From: Whalleya microplaca
Taxonomy: Eukaryota; Ascomycota; Sordariomycetes; Xylariales; Xylariaceae
Direction: 5' to 3'
DNA length: 64,000 nucleotides
Assembly: GCA_022497155.1 (NCBI GenBank)
Contig: MU385726.1
Span: forward strand, 248,001-312,000
In this document: one piece after another, positions 13,101-22,915 of the stretch
Position numbering within the stretch: position 1 is the first letter of the stretch
Layout: each line of letters starts with the position of its first letter
Translations under genes and position numbers: made by a program
Notes under the pieces: generated by a model
The model's input: only the letters and a program-made list of their open reading frames with translations
Told to the model about the DNA's origin: nothing
Databases searched by the model: none

Positions 13101-14856
13101 CAAACTGCAGCCAATACGGGCTGTACTACAATATTGATATTGGATCTACGGCCGCCGTAAGTTACTGGCTCTCCAGTCGATCTATGTACGTACCGGCGTT
13201 CCATCGACCCATCGACCCATCGACCCGAATGCTGCTCTGCCCCGTCAGCCCCGTCCTCATCATGATGACCTCGGGTTAATAACCATCTGCTGCTGCCGGG
13301 CTACGGACTTGTTAGGACCGGCCAACAACAACCAATACGCCCCATTGGGAGCGTGTAAAGCTCTCGTGCATTTTACCCGGGCTGCAGGCTGACGGAGCCA
13401 CGCGCAAGTTAGGTTTCGATGCCCAATGCACCGCAATTCCCCCAACATTGTTCGTCGAACCCTGCTGGAGTCGCAACAACACACATCTCGGGCGTTTGTA
13501 AGGTTGTAAAGCTGGTAAGGTTGTAAGGTATCGTCGCATGGCGTCAGACCGATCCCCCTTTTTTTCCCCGTCACTGCGCGGCACACACACTCCACCCCGA
13601 CTTATCATTGCTTTCCGTTTTCTTCACCTTGCAGAAAACCTCCTACATGTACCTGGCTACCCCTAGGGCTCTCCTCTCACTCCTTCGTGTTCTTTTTGAT
13701 TCTCGCCCAGATCTGCGAATAGAACAGGGAGAAAACAGCAAGGCGCGGCCCATAACTCGTGCATGCTTTGGGCGTCGTGCATACAATGCGCATAGTAAAA
13801 CCATGCCACGACCGCGAGTAGGAATATGCGCTTCCCGCGCTGGCCCGCATTCGTGACGCACCTGACTGCGGTCCGCTGCGACCGCTTGCAGGGCGCGCCG
13901 CGGGATCGTCAAGCACATATCCGCATTTGCCCGTCCCGCATACTATTTACCACTACTACCTAGCCACTGCGACGTCCCCGGCAGCCCAGCTAGCTATTCC
14001 GGTACCTACCTACGGCTACTTGCCTAAAGGGTAAATTATTGTTGTTATAGCTCGCCAGTCACCGCATGCAGTCGTGCGTTTCGTGCGTTTCGTGCGTACG
14101 TAGTACCTACATACGTACCTGTATACTATAATGTGTATACACACCTACCTACCTCCCATACCTCCATACGTGCGTCACCTACATGGATGATGGGATGGAT
14201 AAGGCGGGCGACCTTGTAACACATGGTGCCTTGTGAGACCCCAAGATATGCACACTGCGGGAGGCACTGTCCGAGGCGCGCTGCGCGGGGAGAATGGGAT
14301 CAGAGAAGAACCATGCACACAAGACAGGCGACGAAAGGCACCGGCACTCCAACGATTGCGCTTCTGTTTGGTCGCTGTCGGGTCCGAGTTTCCCAGGTCC
14401 CCTAGCGTGTGGTTGCAATGATCTGATCTAGCCCGTCGTCTCTCACACATATGTGCCGTTATTCCCTCCTGATGGTCCCCGGTTACGTGGAAAGTGTATT
14501 AGACATTGGAGCGGTGAGTAAGCGTCGCGGCGTTTAATACAGCAGATAAAGGTCGTACGAACCACACCTTGGATTTTACGTCATGCACGCCCTGGTGTTG
14601 CCCTAGAGCAGAGCTGTGTTAATTGAGTCCGAATATGCTTAGTCATTTGGGGGGAAGTTACCGTAATGTGGACGAGAAGTTTACGAGAAGTCTGCGGTAA
14701 CTCCCCGCGAGGTTGTACTTAAGTGGAAAGAGAAACTAGAATTCAAAGGCATTAGATCAACCAGAATATCGAAAATAATTGAACAATAATACTACTCTGA
14801 GTGAAGTCTAGAACACGCACTGAAGATCCAAGCAACATACGTTGACGTCTTAAGAC
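10151..14856. other. Gene-free stretch upstream of the methyltransferase
   Basis: Only short shadow-like frames occur. Small tandem repeats include ATCGACCC three times at 13203-13226 and CGTGCGTTT copies near 14070-14095. CT-rich patches at 12860-12890 and 13550-13600 resemble fungal promoter tracts, but I could not attach a coding exon to them. Confidence 0.55.
13203..13226. repeat. ATCGACCC octamer, three copies
   Basis: Three perfect tandem copies of an 8-bp unit in non-coding sequence. Confidence 0.85.
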
Positions 14857-16195
14857 ATGGCGGATACAGCGGCGCACATCAACAAGTCGTACTTCGAGTA
14901 AGTCGAACCAGGTTTCCTCTCCTCTGATTCGTCCGAGCCAAGTGCTCTTTTCCCTTTCTGGCACCATTCGATGATCTACAACACACGTATACGGAGGGTG
15001 CTGTTAGTCTTAACTGCCGCCTCTCCGTCTGACCCCCGAGGTGCATTCGGGGAAGCAAGGCAGGGTGCGGGTTGCATGATGCGTAATGCATGTATCTATG
15101 CCTCAGCAAATATTACCCTATTCGTCCGACATGTCCTGTCTTGTCCTACACACTGTCAAGGCACCTGCCAAGAACACCGCGTCGCCTTGACATCACATGA
15201 GGCTCCCACACTAGCTAATAGAACTCGTGTCACAGCGAGGAGGCGGCGGTATACGACGCGAAGCACGCCAAAGTAAACGAGAGGCTGACAGAGAAGATCC
15301 AATCCCGGCTCGACTTCATCGGGGTCGACTGGGCTAGCGACGACGAGGATGACGATGGGAGCGAAAGTGCCGATGAGTCGGATGAAAAACTGAAAAAGTC
15401 CACATCCAAACCCAAGAGAGAGGTGCGGCTATTGGACTATGCTTGTGGCACGGGGATGATGTCAAGGGTGAGTTCCTGTGATCTCTAGGCATAGTCTGAT
15501 TTTATTCTATCGTCGGTGAACAAGGCTTATAGCATATTACGCTTCTTAGACTTTTGCCCCTTACACGACGCAGTGCGTGGGTATAGACATATCAGACAAG
15601 ATGGTAGCAACATACAACGCTCGCGCCGAGAACCAAGTAGGTGCCCATTCAAAACCATTAACTACTATACTCCCATCCCACCTCACTAACCCAACCCCAG
15701 GGCCTATCCCCCTCAGAAATGCATGCATACACCGGTGATCTGGCCTCCCCCACACCGCCGACATCTCTCTCGGGCCCGGAGTTCTTCGACTTCGACCTCG
15801 CCGCCGTCGCAGGCGGCCTGCACCACTTCGCGGACCCGCAGCTGGCGGCGGCGCGGCTGGTCGAGCGGCTGCGGCCCGGCGGCGTGCTGCTGGTCTGGGA
15901 CTTCCTGCCGCACGGCGCGTGGACGGGCCAGCAGCACAAGGCCGCGAGCACGGTCGTCAGTCACGGATTCAGCGAGGAGCGGATCCGGGAGATCTTTGAG
16001 ACCGCGGGCGCGGGGACCGGGTTCCAGCTTGAGGAGCTGGGGAGCGCGGTGGTGTTTGGGGGTGCGCATGGAGGGGATGAGGGTGAGGATGGGAGTGGAG
16101 GAGAGCATGGGCATGGGCATGGGCATGGAAATGGGCAGAGTAAGGAGTATTTGAAGAGGCAGATTTTCCTGGCTCGGGGAGAGAAAGCTTCGTAG
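14857..16195 (+). CDS. Class I SAM-dependent methyltransferase
   Basis: Four exons (14857-14897, 15236-15467, 15550-15636, 15701-16195) encode 284 residues. The N-terminus, KSYFDEEAAVYD, is the usual lead-in of small UbiE/Methyltransf_11-type enzymes. Motif I is LLDYACGTGMMSR (SAM-binding glycine loop). It is followed by CVGIDISDKMV (the acidic residue that would bind the ribose), a GLHHFADP stretch where the post-II aspartate region lies, and RLRPGGVLLVWDF (motif III). The substrate cannot be read from sequence; related fungal proteins are annotated only as methyltransferases. An acidic linker (DEDDDGSESADESDE) separates the start from motif I, and a Gly/His-rich stretch (HGHGHGHGNG) interrupts the C-terminus. 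Intron 1 is 338 nt; the other two are 82 and 64 nt. Exons 1-2 join inside GA|C, and the remaining junctions are phase 0. Confidence is high for the family and low for its substrate. Confidence 0.85.
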
Positions 16196-18661
16196 CTTGG
16201 AGACTTGGAGGTTGTGTTAAGATACGCCTTATAGGGCTGATATGGGCGATATATGGCCTCTGCCTGTATATATGAAGGAGGCTTTGCCCTTGATATAGCT
16301 TCTCCTTGCACTAATCAAGACCTTGTGTTCATTACGTTGTCCCTCATTGACAGGCTGGCAGTGTCTGGTAGGCAGATAGACGAAGAATGAATAAATGGAA
16401 ATAAACTCCAGATTTCATATAATGTAGCATTTCCGTTGAAAGAGTAACTTTCATTGTCCGATTAGAAGAACGAGATTACCTAGTACACGGTTTTATTGCA
16501 CCAAGGGGAAAAAGATGTATTTATATATTAGGAATTAGGCTTGCTCAGACGGTATCCAACCTCAACGGAAGTGAGGCAGGAAAAGGAAGAATACTGGTAT
16601 ACTTAGAGACATGAAAATAACGTTTACACAGCGAGATCGCAGCGTCGGAGCATTGGGAACGCAACCACTAGCAGCTACTGCAGCTGATGTTTCGGGCTCT
16701 CGAGAATGGATAAACAGGATGACCGATGCCTATATTCTTAGCGCAGAGTCAGTGCAGCGTACAAGCCGAGAATAAGTATATGTGACATCGTCACGAACAT
16801 GCTCAGTAAGGACACTTTCGAGAACGGCAGGTATCAAGCAACCAATACCAGAGTGGTGTGGGATTTGCCTGCTCAGGCGTGGATCGAGAGTGGCGAACGC
16901 GTTCCTGTCTAGGCTCTGGAACGATTGGCCACATGTTTTCATGTAGGGGGACCTAATAGTTATCAATGGGGTCATTCCATCGACCATTGTCTAAGGTTTA
17001 AGATATGGCAAGGACGCGAGGAGTTGGAAGGTATTCAAGAGAGGCCTTCATGCTATCAGGTGTTGTTAAGAGGGTGTAACAAGGGTTAATATAGAGCTTG
17101 GAATATATCAATTTGACTGATGATTTCCTATGGTCTCTAGGTTCTTTCTGTAGGTCCTCATATAGACCATCTTCAATAGTACATATTCCTGGTACGTATC
17201 TTCCTTGTTGCCGACGTAGCCGTTGCCAGGCTTTCATACCTTTTGTTTGATAGTCATACATTCCAACAGTAACGGATAACAGCCAATAGCATCCAGTATA
17301 TGCATTCCTGCATCTCGTATATCTTCCAACAGGTCTTGGCTCCCAATCCCCGTGTGACAGAGGGGCTGTGGAATCGAGGTGCTTACGGAAGCTCGATAGC
17401 AGTCTGTTGGTACCTTACATGGTTGGTTACTGGCTAGGAGACACGCGGCCGTGCACGAATATAATACGGAATGGGAAAGGGTGAACGTGAGAGAGTGTGT
17501 GAGCCCTAGGTTCTAGGAGCTCACGGTGGGCTCAAGGCTAGGGAGGAGAACAGAGTAGAAGGAAGGCATTTACGAAGGAAAGGATCTGGACGATAGCTGT
17601 CAGTCAGATAGTGGTCTGTAAACGCATATTATATTTCTGTATTCACGGCTCATGGAATAGAAGCTGGTGTTGAACAACTATCTGTTAACGGCTTTCCTTA
17701 CAGCCAGTTTAGCTGAAGCTTATGGTGAGTGGTCTTATGTACCCAAGTCAGAGCCTCAGGCACAGAGTTACGACGACGACGACGCTGCTCAGGCTTTCTA
17801 CAATTATTGAACGGCTGATCTTCAATACCGATATCGTTGTTGCTAAGAAACTTAGAAAGCAGTACCCAGACCTGCAGCTGGTGATAGCCTCCAATCTTCT
17901 CCATGTTGAGCCAATTGGCGAATCTTGAGATGCAATTCGTATGTAATTCACAGGAGAATCTAACGAGCCACACTAAAACTAACTAGACTGTTGCGAAGAA
18001 TTAATGGCTAATGTCTGCTCGCTCTCGAAGGTAACCAAATCACACATCTTCAGGAGTACCACAAGATAAATAATAAAAGAATCACGCTGGAAGAAGCTGA
18101 TAAATAGCTTCTAGATAGGCCTCAAAGGTCTAAAGGCATATATTTAGGACCATGGTGTCAGTGGTTCTTGAATCTCCTGCTACTTCACCAGATCAAACCC
18201 CTAATCGAAAATCCCACAAGCTCAAGCGTGATGATATTGGGCTATTCGACCTTCGAAACAAGGATCACACGGACCTCAGCGTGGTGATCGACTCCCAGTA
18301 TCTTGTCTTCACTGACGTCTTTTATTCCTTGAACGAATCGAATCCATCTTGGACGAGAACGATAATACTGACGAACAGGCCCTAGCAATCTAATGCGGAA
18401 TCAATAGAATGTAGAAAAAAGCACTAGGATACGTTATATAGCCTCATCATGCATACTTTACCTTCTAACAGTCCACCCACTATGCATAACTTTTTATAGT
18501 AGAAGGTACCGTTATTTCCAGGGGTAAACTGTATAGCATACCTATTGATCAGAACACGAATGATGTAATATGGGCATCTACCTCTATTGCATTAGCAAGT
18601 GTGGTCTACATATCCGTCTCTATAAGTGAGTTCGTCTCCAACCTCTAAACTGTGTCTTAGC
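16196..18661. other. Intergenic region between convergent methyltransferase and SHB17 genes
   Basis: AT-rich sequence with short frames on both strands. It holds a retroelement gag-like relic at 18152-18382 (listed separately). The minus-strand frames at 16730-16987 and 16998-17261 have no family I recognise and may belong to the same decayed insertion. Confidence 0.5.
18152..18382 (+). pseudogene. Gag-like retroelement fragment (relic)
   Basis: The plus-strand frame contains LKRDDIGLFDLRN followed by VVIDSQYLVFTDVFYSLNE. This spacing resembles the DIGYFDP...GKxxxYRDVFxFxxR block found in Gag-like proteins of fungal retrotransposons, from memory of that family. The frame stops after 78 codons, no zinc knuckle or polymerase follows, and the neighbouring DNA is full of stops. 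I read it as a decayed fragment. It could also be a chance frame; only a protein search would settle this. Confidence 0.35.
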
Positions 18662-20057
18662 TTAACCGACTATGAAAGAGCCACCCAGCAGTATAGCAGG
18701 CTCATCGATACAGTGATGCTCATAGCTAAATTTCCGATTAGTACTCCCACAACAGAAACTTTATATGCCAACATAAAAGCTCACCTCAACGTTCCCACAC
18801 CACCGGCTTCGAGCAGAAACGCCGGGCCATCCTGGAGGGTCTTCCCAACCCACCTCATGGCAAAAGCACGGAGTATGTGGCCGTGCGCAACGAGCAGGAC
18901 ATCTCCGTAATGCGGCACGTCTCCCTTCGGCTTGCCGATGACGGGCGCATGCCAATGCACGCGGATATCATTGATTAGGCGATCGAGGCGCTTCGTGACA
19001 TCGGCGGGACTCCTATCGCGGAAACGTCAGCCCACCTACTTCTTGCTCAGCATAGCCTCCCGCCACCGCCGAACCCAGACTCTAACAAAAACGGACTCCC
19101 TCGAAACAGCGAGCACTCCAACATCCTAGGTAACTGCAACTCATTGAAAACAGGCAAACTTACTCTCCACCCGGACACCCATCCCGCCAGATATCCCAGT
19201 TGCGATCCAAGCCCTGGCTCTCGCGCAGGTCGCGGATCTGCGGGCTGGTGATGCCCTCGTAGTCGCCGTAGTCCCACTCGCGGATGTCCTCGGTGACCTC
19301 GACGCGCGCGCCGCAGTTGTGGCCCGAGGGCAGCGGCGCGGCGCCGTGCACCTTCCATGGCAGCGGGTCCGGGATGCCGAGGTTCAGCAGCTCGAAGGTC
19401 CGCTGCGCTCGCTTGCGCGGCGATACGTAGCTGGGGGGTTGTAGATGGTCAGTATATAAAGTCTATGGAGCCGTAGTTTAGGTAGCTATATAAATATATA
19501 GATAAGGCGTTTGAGAGGGCCACTTATTTATTCTGCTTTGTGGAAGCCCGAGACGTGTAGCGTAGTATGTATTTGCGTTGAGGTTTTTATAAGCCGTCAC
19601 ATTAAGCCGGCAAAAGTATGTGGTAAAGCAAGTCAAATAAAATGACAGCTATGACAAGAAGGTTTATAGATTGCCTCGAGATGACTGTTCTATCCCATGA
19701 CATCCTTGCTTAAGCAGGCGGTATTTCACTTGAGCTCTTGTAATGATACGTATATTTGTATGTGGAAATATCATATCCAGACGAGTCGAAAACCCCTCCG
19801 GCTGGGAGGGAATTTTAGGCACACGCGGCTCACATGCACCTATGTACATGACAATAGAGAGCATGAACTTACACATGGACGAGCTGCTTAGGCGCAATTA
19901 ACCGGTCATCTCCAACCAGTGCCTGGCCCGTCGCTTTGACTCGCTTCTCGCCATTGCTAGTGAGCGGGATATCGGTTGAGCCCGTGTGCTTGCCGCTGAG
20001 CGACCACTCCGTCTCGCCGTGACGCACGAGGAAGACGCGGGGCGTTATAATTGACAT
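18662..20057 (-). CDS. SHB17: Sedoheptulose 1,7-bisphosphatase, histidine phosphatase superfamily
   Basis: Four exons on the minus strand (20057-19873, 19430-19164, 19012-18785, 18725-18662) give 247 residues, close to the 271 of yeast Shb17. The enzyme dephosphorylates sedoheptulose 1,7-bisphosphate in riboneogenesis, feeding ribose-5-phosphate without NADPH production. The N-terminal [11 protein letters not shown] holds the RHG catalytic histidine. [23 protein letters not shown] (the catalytic glutamate region), [14 protein letters not shown] and [18 protein letters not shown] (second catalytic histidine) follow in the Shb17 order, and the end LSYEHH...[11 protein letters not shown] matches the family. 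Intron 1 is unusually long (442 nt), intron 2 is 151 nt with a GCTGAC branch site before GATAG, and intron 3 is 59 nt. A distant alternative is another phosphoglycerate-mutase-like phosphatase, but the WxxWRDGC block argues for Shb17. Confidence 0.92.
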
Positions 20058-20775
20058 TGTGCCCAACCAACCAACTCTAGCCAGGCCTTTATGTGTAAAG
20101 AGTCTCACGGAAGCTGACTGAGCAGATGGGGTGGGTGAGGGTGGTGCCACCTAAGGTTCGTGGTTGCGAGGACTCTGACGTGAAACCTAGTTGAAGCAGG
20201 TTTCGTCTAATACGGCCCCTTGCATGGACTTTCTCGCGATAGCTGGAGGTGGACAACACGATATGTAAGACTGAACCTTCGAAAATCTCGACAGCGGGAT
20301 TCGTTTTGAAGATATGGAAATAAATAATCCAAATTGATCTTTGACCAGTTCAAGGTTTACGAAGAACTCTCAAGTTTTTCTTATACGAAGCAAGGGACCC
20401 GGTGCAGCGTTGTCGTTGATGAGTGAGATCAAGGCATATAATAAAGTTGCTCGAGAATGGTTGGCCTATATCAGACGGCCTCTTGCGGGGGTCCGTGAAA
20501 CCCAGTAGAGAATGGTCGAACTCTAGTTGGGATAGCGCTTAGAGAGCAGAAACCCGAAGTTGGGTGAGAATTGGTGTAAGTATTAATGGGCGATGATATC
20601 CTAACGTTTGAGAATTCCAAAAACCCCGAAAAAAAAGAGAATGTCAAGTTTAAGTTAAGTAGGTGAAGGAGTCAAGTTGAACCTACTTACACAAGACGGA
20701 CTTACATACATACTTGCATACATTTGACACTTACATATACATACGTCAACACTTCTTCCTAAGCAGTAATAAGTG
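20058..20775. promoter_or_regulatory. Divergent intergenic region, SHB17 / Ser-rich ORF
   Basis: 718 bp separate two divergent start codons, so both promoters must lie here. I see no TATA box of convincing position and no recognisable operator. An AAAAAAGAGAATG tract occurs near 20630. Confidence 0.4.
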
Positions 20776-21330
20776 ATGTCGCTCACCGGTGCTGCACGGC
20801 GATTACTAAGGGCCCTGTCCGCTGTGGACTCCACTGAAAAGATCGACAGCGGCGCCGAGATTTCTTCTGCTTCTTCTGCTTCTTCTGCCATGGGAATCGA
20901 GCCGCTGGAGCTGGAGCTTTGGCCCGTCGCTGCTCCTCCTCAACCGCCATCGCCCTGCACCATCACCGCCACGACTTCCTATTACAACCTCGAGAACGTC
21001 GTAGTCCCGCTCGGACAACGCCGCCACGACGATCGCCGGGTTCCGCTGTACGAATTGCGCGATTTGCCCCGATCTTCCTCCACCGTCCTCCGCACCAGGA
21101 AAGGAACGATTCCCTCCTCCTCCTCTCCGCCTCCGCCATCGCCATTGACCCGTCGCCCGATCACGCGCGCCAGTTCGATCGACAGCACCATCAGCACGGA
21201 CAGCAGTAGTAGCAGCAACAGCAGCGGAAAGGTCTCCATAGTTGGCAGTGGTGATGAGGTGACGACGCACTGCCCAGCAGCGACGAGGCAACAAGCGAGC
21301 CAGCTCTGCTGGAGGGAGTACTGGGGGTAG
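20776..21330 (+). CDS. Hypothetical Ser/Pro-rich protein, 184 residues
   Basis: A single uninterrupted frame starts at ATG 20776 (MSLTGAARRLLRAL) and ends at TAG 21330. It has a GC-biased third position and Ser/Pro-rich low-complexity segments, such as SSASSASSA near the N-terminus, SSSSPPPPSPLTRRP and STDSSSSSNSSG later. The start could be a short amphipathic Arg-rich targeting helix, which is inference only. There is no recognisable domain. It ends only 47 bp before the next start codon on the same strand. It may therefore be a separate small gene with overlapping regulation, or a long upstream ORF in the next gene's transcript. The antisense frame across the same bases (20806-21354) is Arg/Gly-rich and looks like a shadow. 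Confidence 0.45.
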   Translation: MSLTGAARRLLRALSAVDSTEKIDSGAEISSASSASSAMGIEPLELELWPVAAPPQPPSPCTITATTSYYNLENVVVPLGQRRHDDRRVPLYELRDLPRSSSTVLRTRKGTIPSSSSPPPPSPLTRRPITRASSIDSTISTDSSSSSNSSGKVSIVGSGDEVTTHCPAATRQQASQLCWREYWG

Positions 21331-21377
21331 ACATACTATTACCACACCACACAATCTACGGATAACAACCCACGACT

Positions 21378-22040
21378 ATGGATTCCCGTAGCAAAGGAGA
21401 AGGACCGCCACCACTGGGATCGCCACCGCGGCCTCGGGCAGCACAACAACCCACGACGCCCCCCTCGCGCCCACCACCAGGATCACCGCCGCCTCCGCCA
21501 GCACAACGACCCACGAGGCCCTCCGGACCACCACCGCCACCGCGCCCCATAAGACGCGGCGCCGCACCGCCGCCCGGCGGCAAGGTGCCCCGCCGGGTCT
21601 CCGTGAGGACGATGATCTGGACGGGGGCGTTCGCGGCCGTGACGGCTGTCGGGGCGATCTACGGGGCTGGGCTGAGGACGCAGCAGGAGTATAAGGCTGT
21701 GCGTTTCCCTCCACTTCCTGATCCTTCCCATTCCATCCCATCCCATCCCATTCCATCCCATCCCATCCCATCCCATCCCATCCCATTCCTCCCCCTAACT
21801 ACCCTAACCTACCCTTCCTTAACGCCGTTATAAATCACCCTTCTCGCCCGTGGCTATGCTGACCTATAACAGGAGAAGAAGCAGGTCCTGGAGGCCAGCG
21901 TCGAGGACCGCATCAGGGGCCTCGAGGAGGCGCGCGCGGGTCTCGTCAAGCAGAAGCTGCCGCTCGAGAAGAAGCTCGGCGAGGCGCAGCGCCGGATCCG
22001 GGCGCATGAGCTGAAGGCTGCGGAGAAGAAGGCAGATTGA
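21378..22040 (+). CDS. Small Pro-rich single-span membrane protein with C-terminal coiled coil
   Basis: Two exons (21378-21698 and 21873-22040) encode 162 residues. The first ~70 are proline-rich and positively charged (for example GSPPPPPAQRPTRPSGPPPPPRP is part of it, so the segment is low complexity). A single hydrophobic span, MIWTGAFAAVTAVGAIYGAG (about residues 79-98), is preceded by basic residues. After it, KKQVLEASVEDRIRGLEEAR and the following residues form a charged amphipathic helix likely to be a coiled coil. The architecture would fit a small organelle inner-membrane protein, but I do not recognise the family and assign no function. The 174-nt intron (GTGCGT donor, CTATAACAG acceptor) contains a 12-unit pentanucleotide repeat. 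Confidence 0.75.
21726..21785. repeat. (TCCCA)n pentanucleotide repeat inside an intron
   Basis: Twelve tandem pentamers (TCCCA, with two TTCCA variants) lie within the intron of the 21378-22040 gene, making up about a third of that intron. Confidence 0.95.
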
Positions 22041-22915
22041 AGAGGGAGGCGGGTTGCACCTATTCCCGGTATGTTGCTAGAGCATGATTGCTGTGCTGTG
22101 TATCTACAAGCACGTTGGGAAGAGAGTCCCGATGGCGATGACACTCGTGCTGCTACTACTGCTGCTGCTGCTGCTGCTGCTGGTGCTTAAGAGAGTTGAG
22201 GTTGGCATTCTGCGATGGCTCGACTGAGCTTGTAGATGCGGCGAGACGTTACCTATGAGCTCGTCACCTATAAAAAGCACTAGCTTTATCGCTTCGAGCC
22301 GAAGCGTGACTATACTTGGATATAGTATGTGGTAACCAGGTTTATAGCATAGCGAAGACCTGAACAGCCAGGCAGAAGAAGATCTCCAATAATGTAAAAT
22401 ATGTTAAATTCATGTTGCTTGTGAGATCAGCCAGGAATGGGGCTAGGAATGGAGAAAGCCACATGCTGCAAGCTAGTAAATGAGCAGCCAAACCCGCCGG
22501 CCTATAGCTGGGCGACAAAAGGAGAGTAGAGTCAATAGACCAAAGTGAAGAACAATACTTCAATTATTATCTCTGGATGCCGGAGTCTGAAAGCAGGTGT
22601 TGGATCTAAGTCTAAGGCGACGGAAGGCGACTAATCATAGTTGCGTACGGACCTCCTGAGCAACCCATCATGTAGTCCCACACAACACCTCCCTACCACT
22701 CTAGACATACTCATGCATCCATCCCGTGGTAGCTTATCCATCCCTAGCGTTGCGTAACTGAATTGACATCTACTGATCAGCCATTTCATTCTCCCGACCG
22801 AGGGAATACACGAGTCTAATTTGTACTAGCCCTGACTTTTACTCCTTGCTCGCCCTCATATGCATAACGCCGTACGCAATGTAGTGTGTCCATCATGAGC
22901 CCTCGTTCCGCTCGC
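22041..22915. other. Convergent intergenic region
   Basis: 875 bp between the 3' ends of the small membrane protein gene and UBP6. It holds a perfect CTG trinucleotide run of eight units at 22159-22182. No gene is seen; the hydrophobic minus-strand frame at 22342-22563 begins with TTG and lacks an ATG start. Confidence 0.6.
22159..22182. repeat. (CTG)8 trinucleotide repeat
   Basis: Eight perfect CTG units about 120 bp downstream of the preceding gene's stop codon, possibly within its 3' untranslated region. Confidence 0.9.

Noticed and set aside
20806..21354. 182-codon minus-strand frame
   Set aside because: Arg/Gly-rich antisense shadow of the Ser/Pro-rich plus-strand frame.
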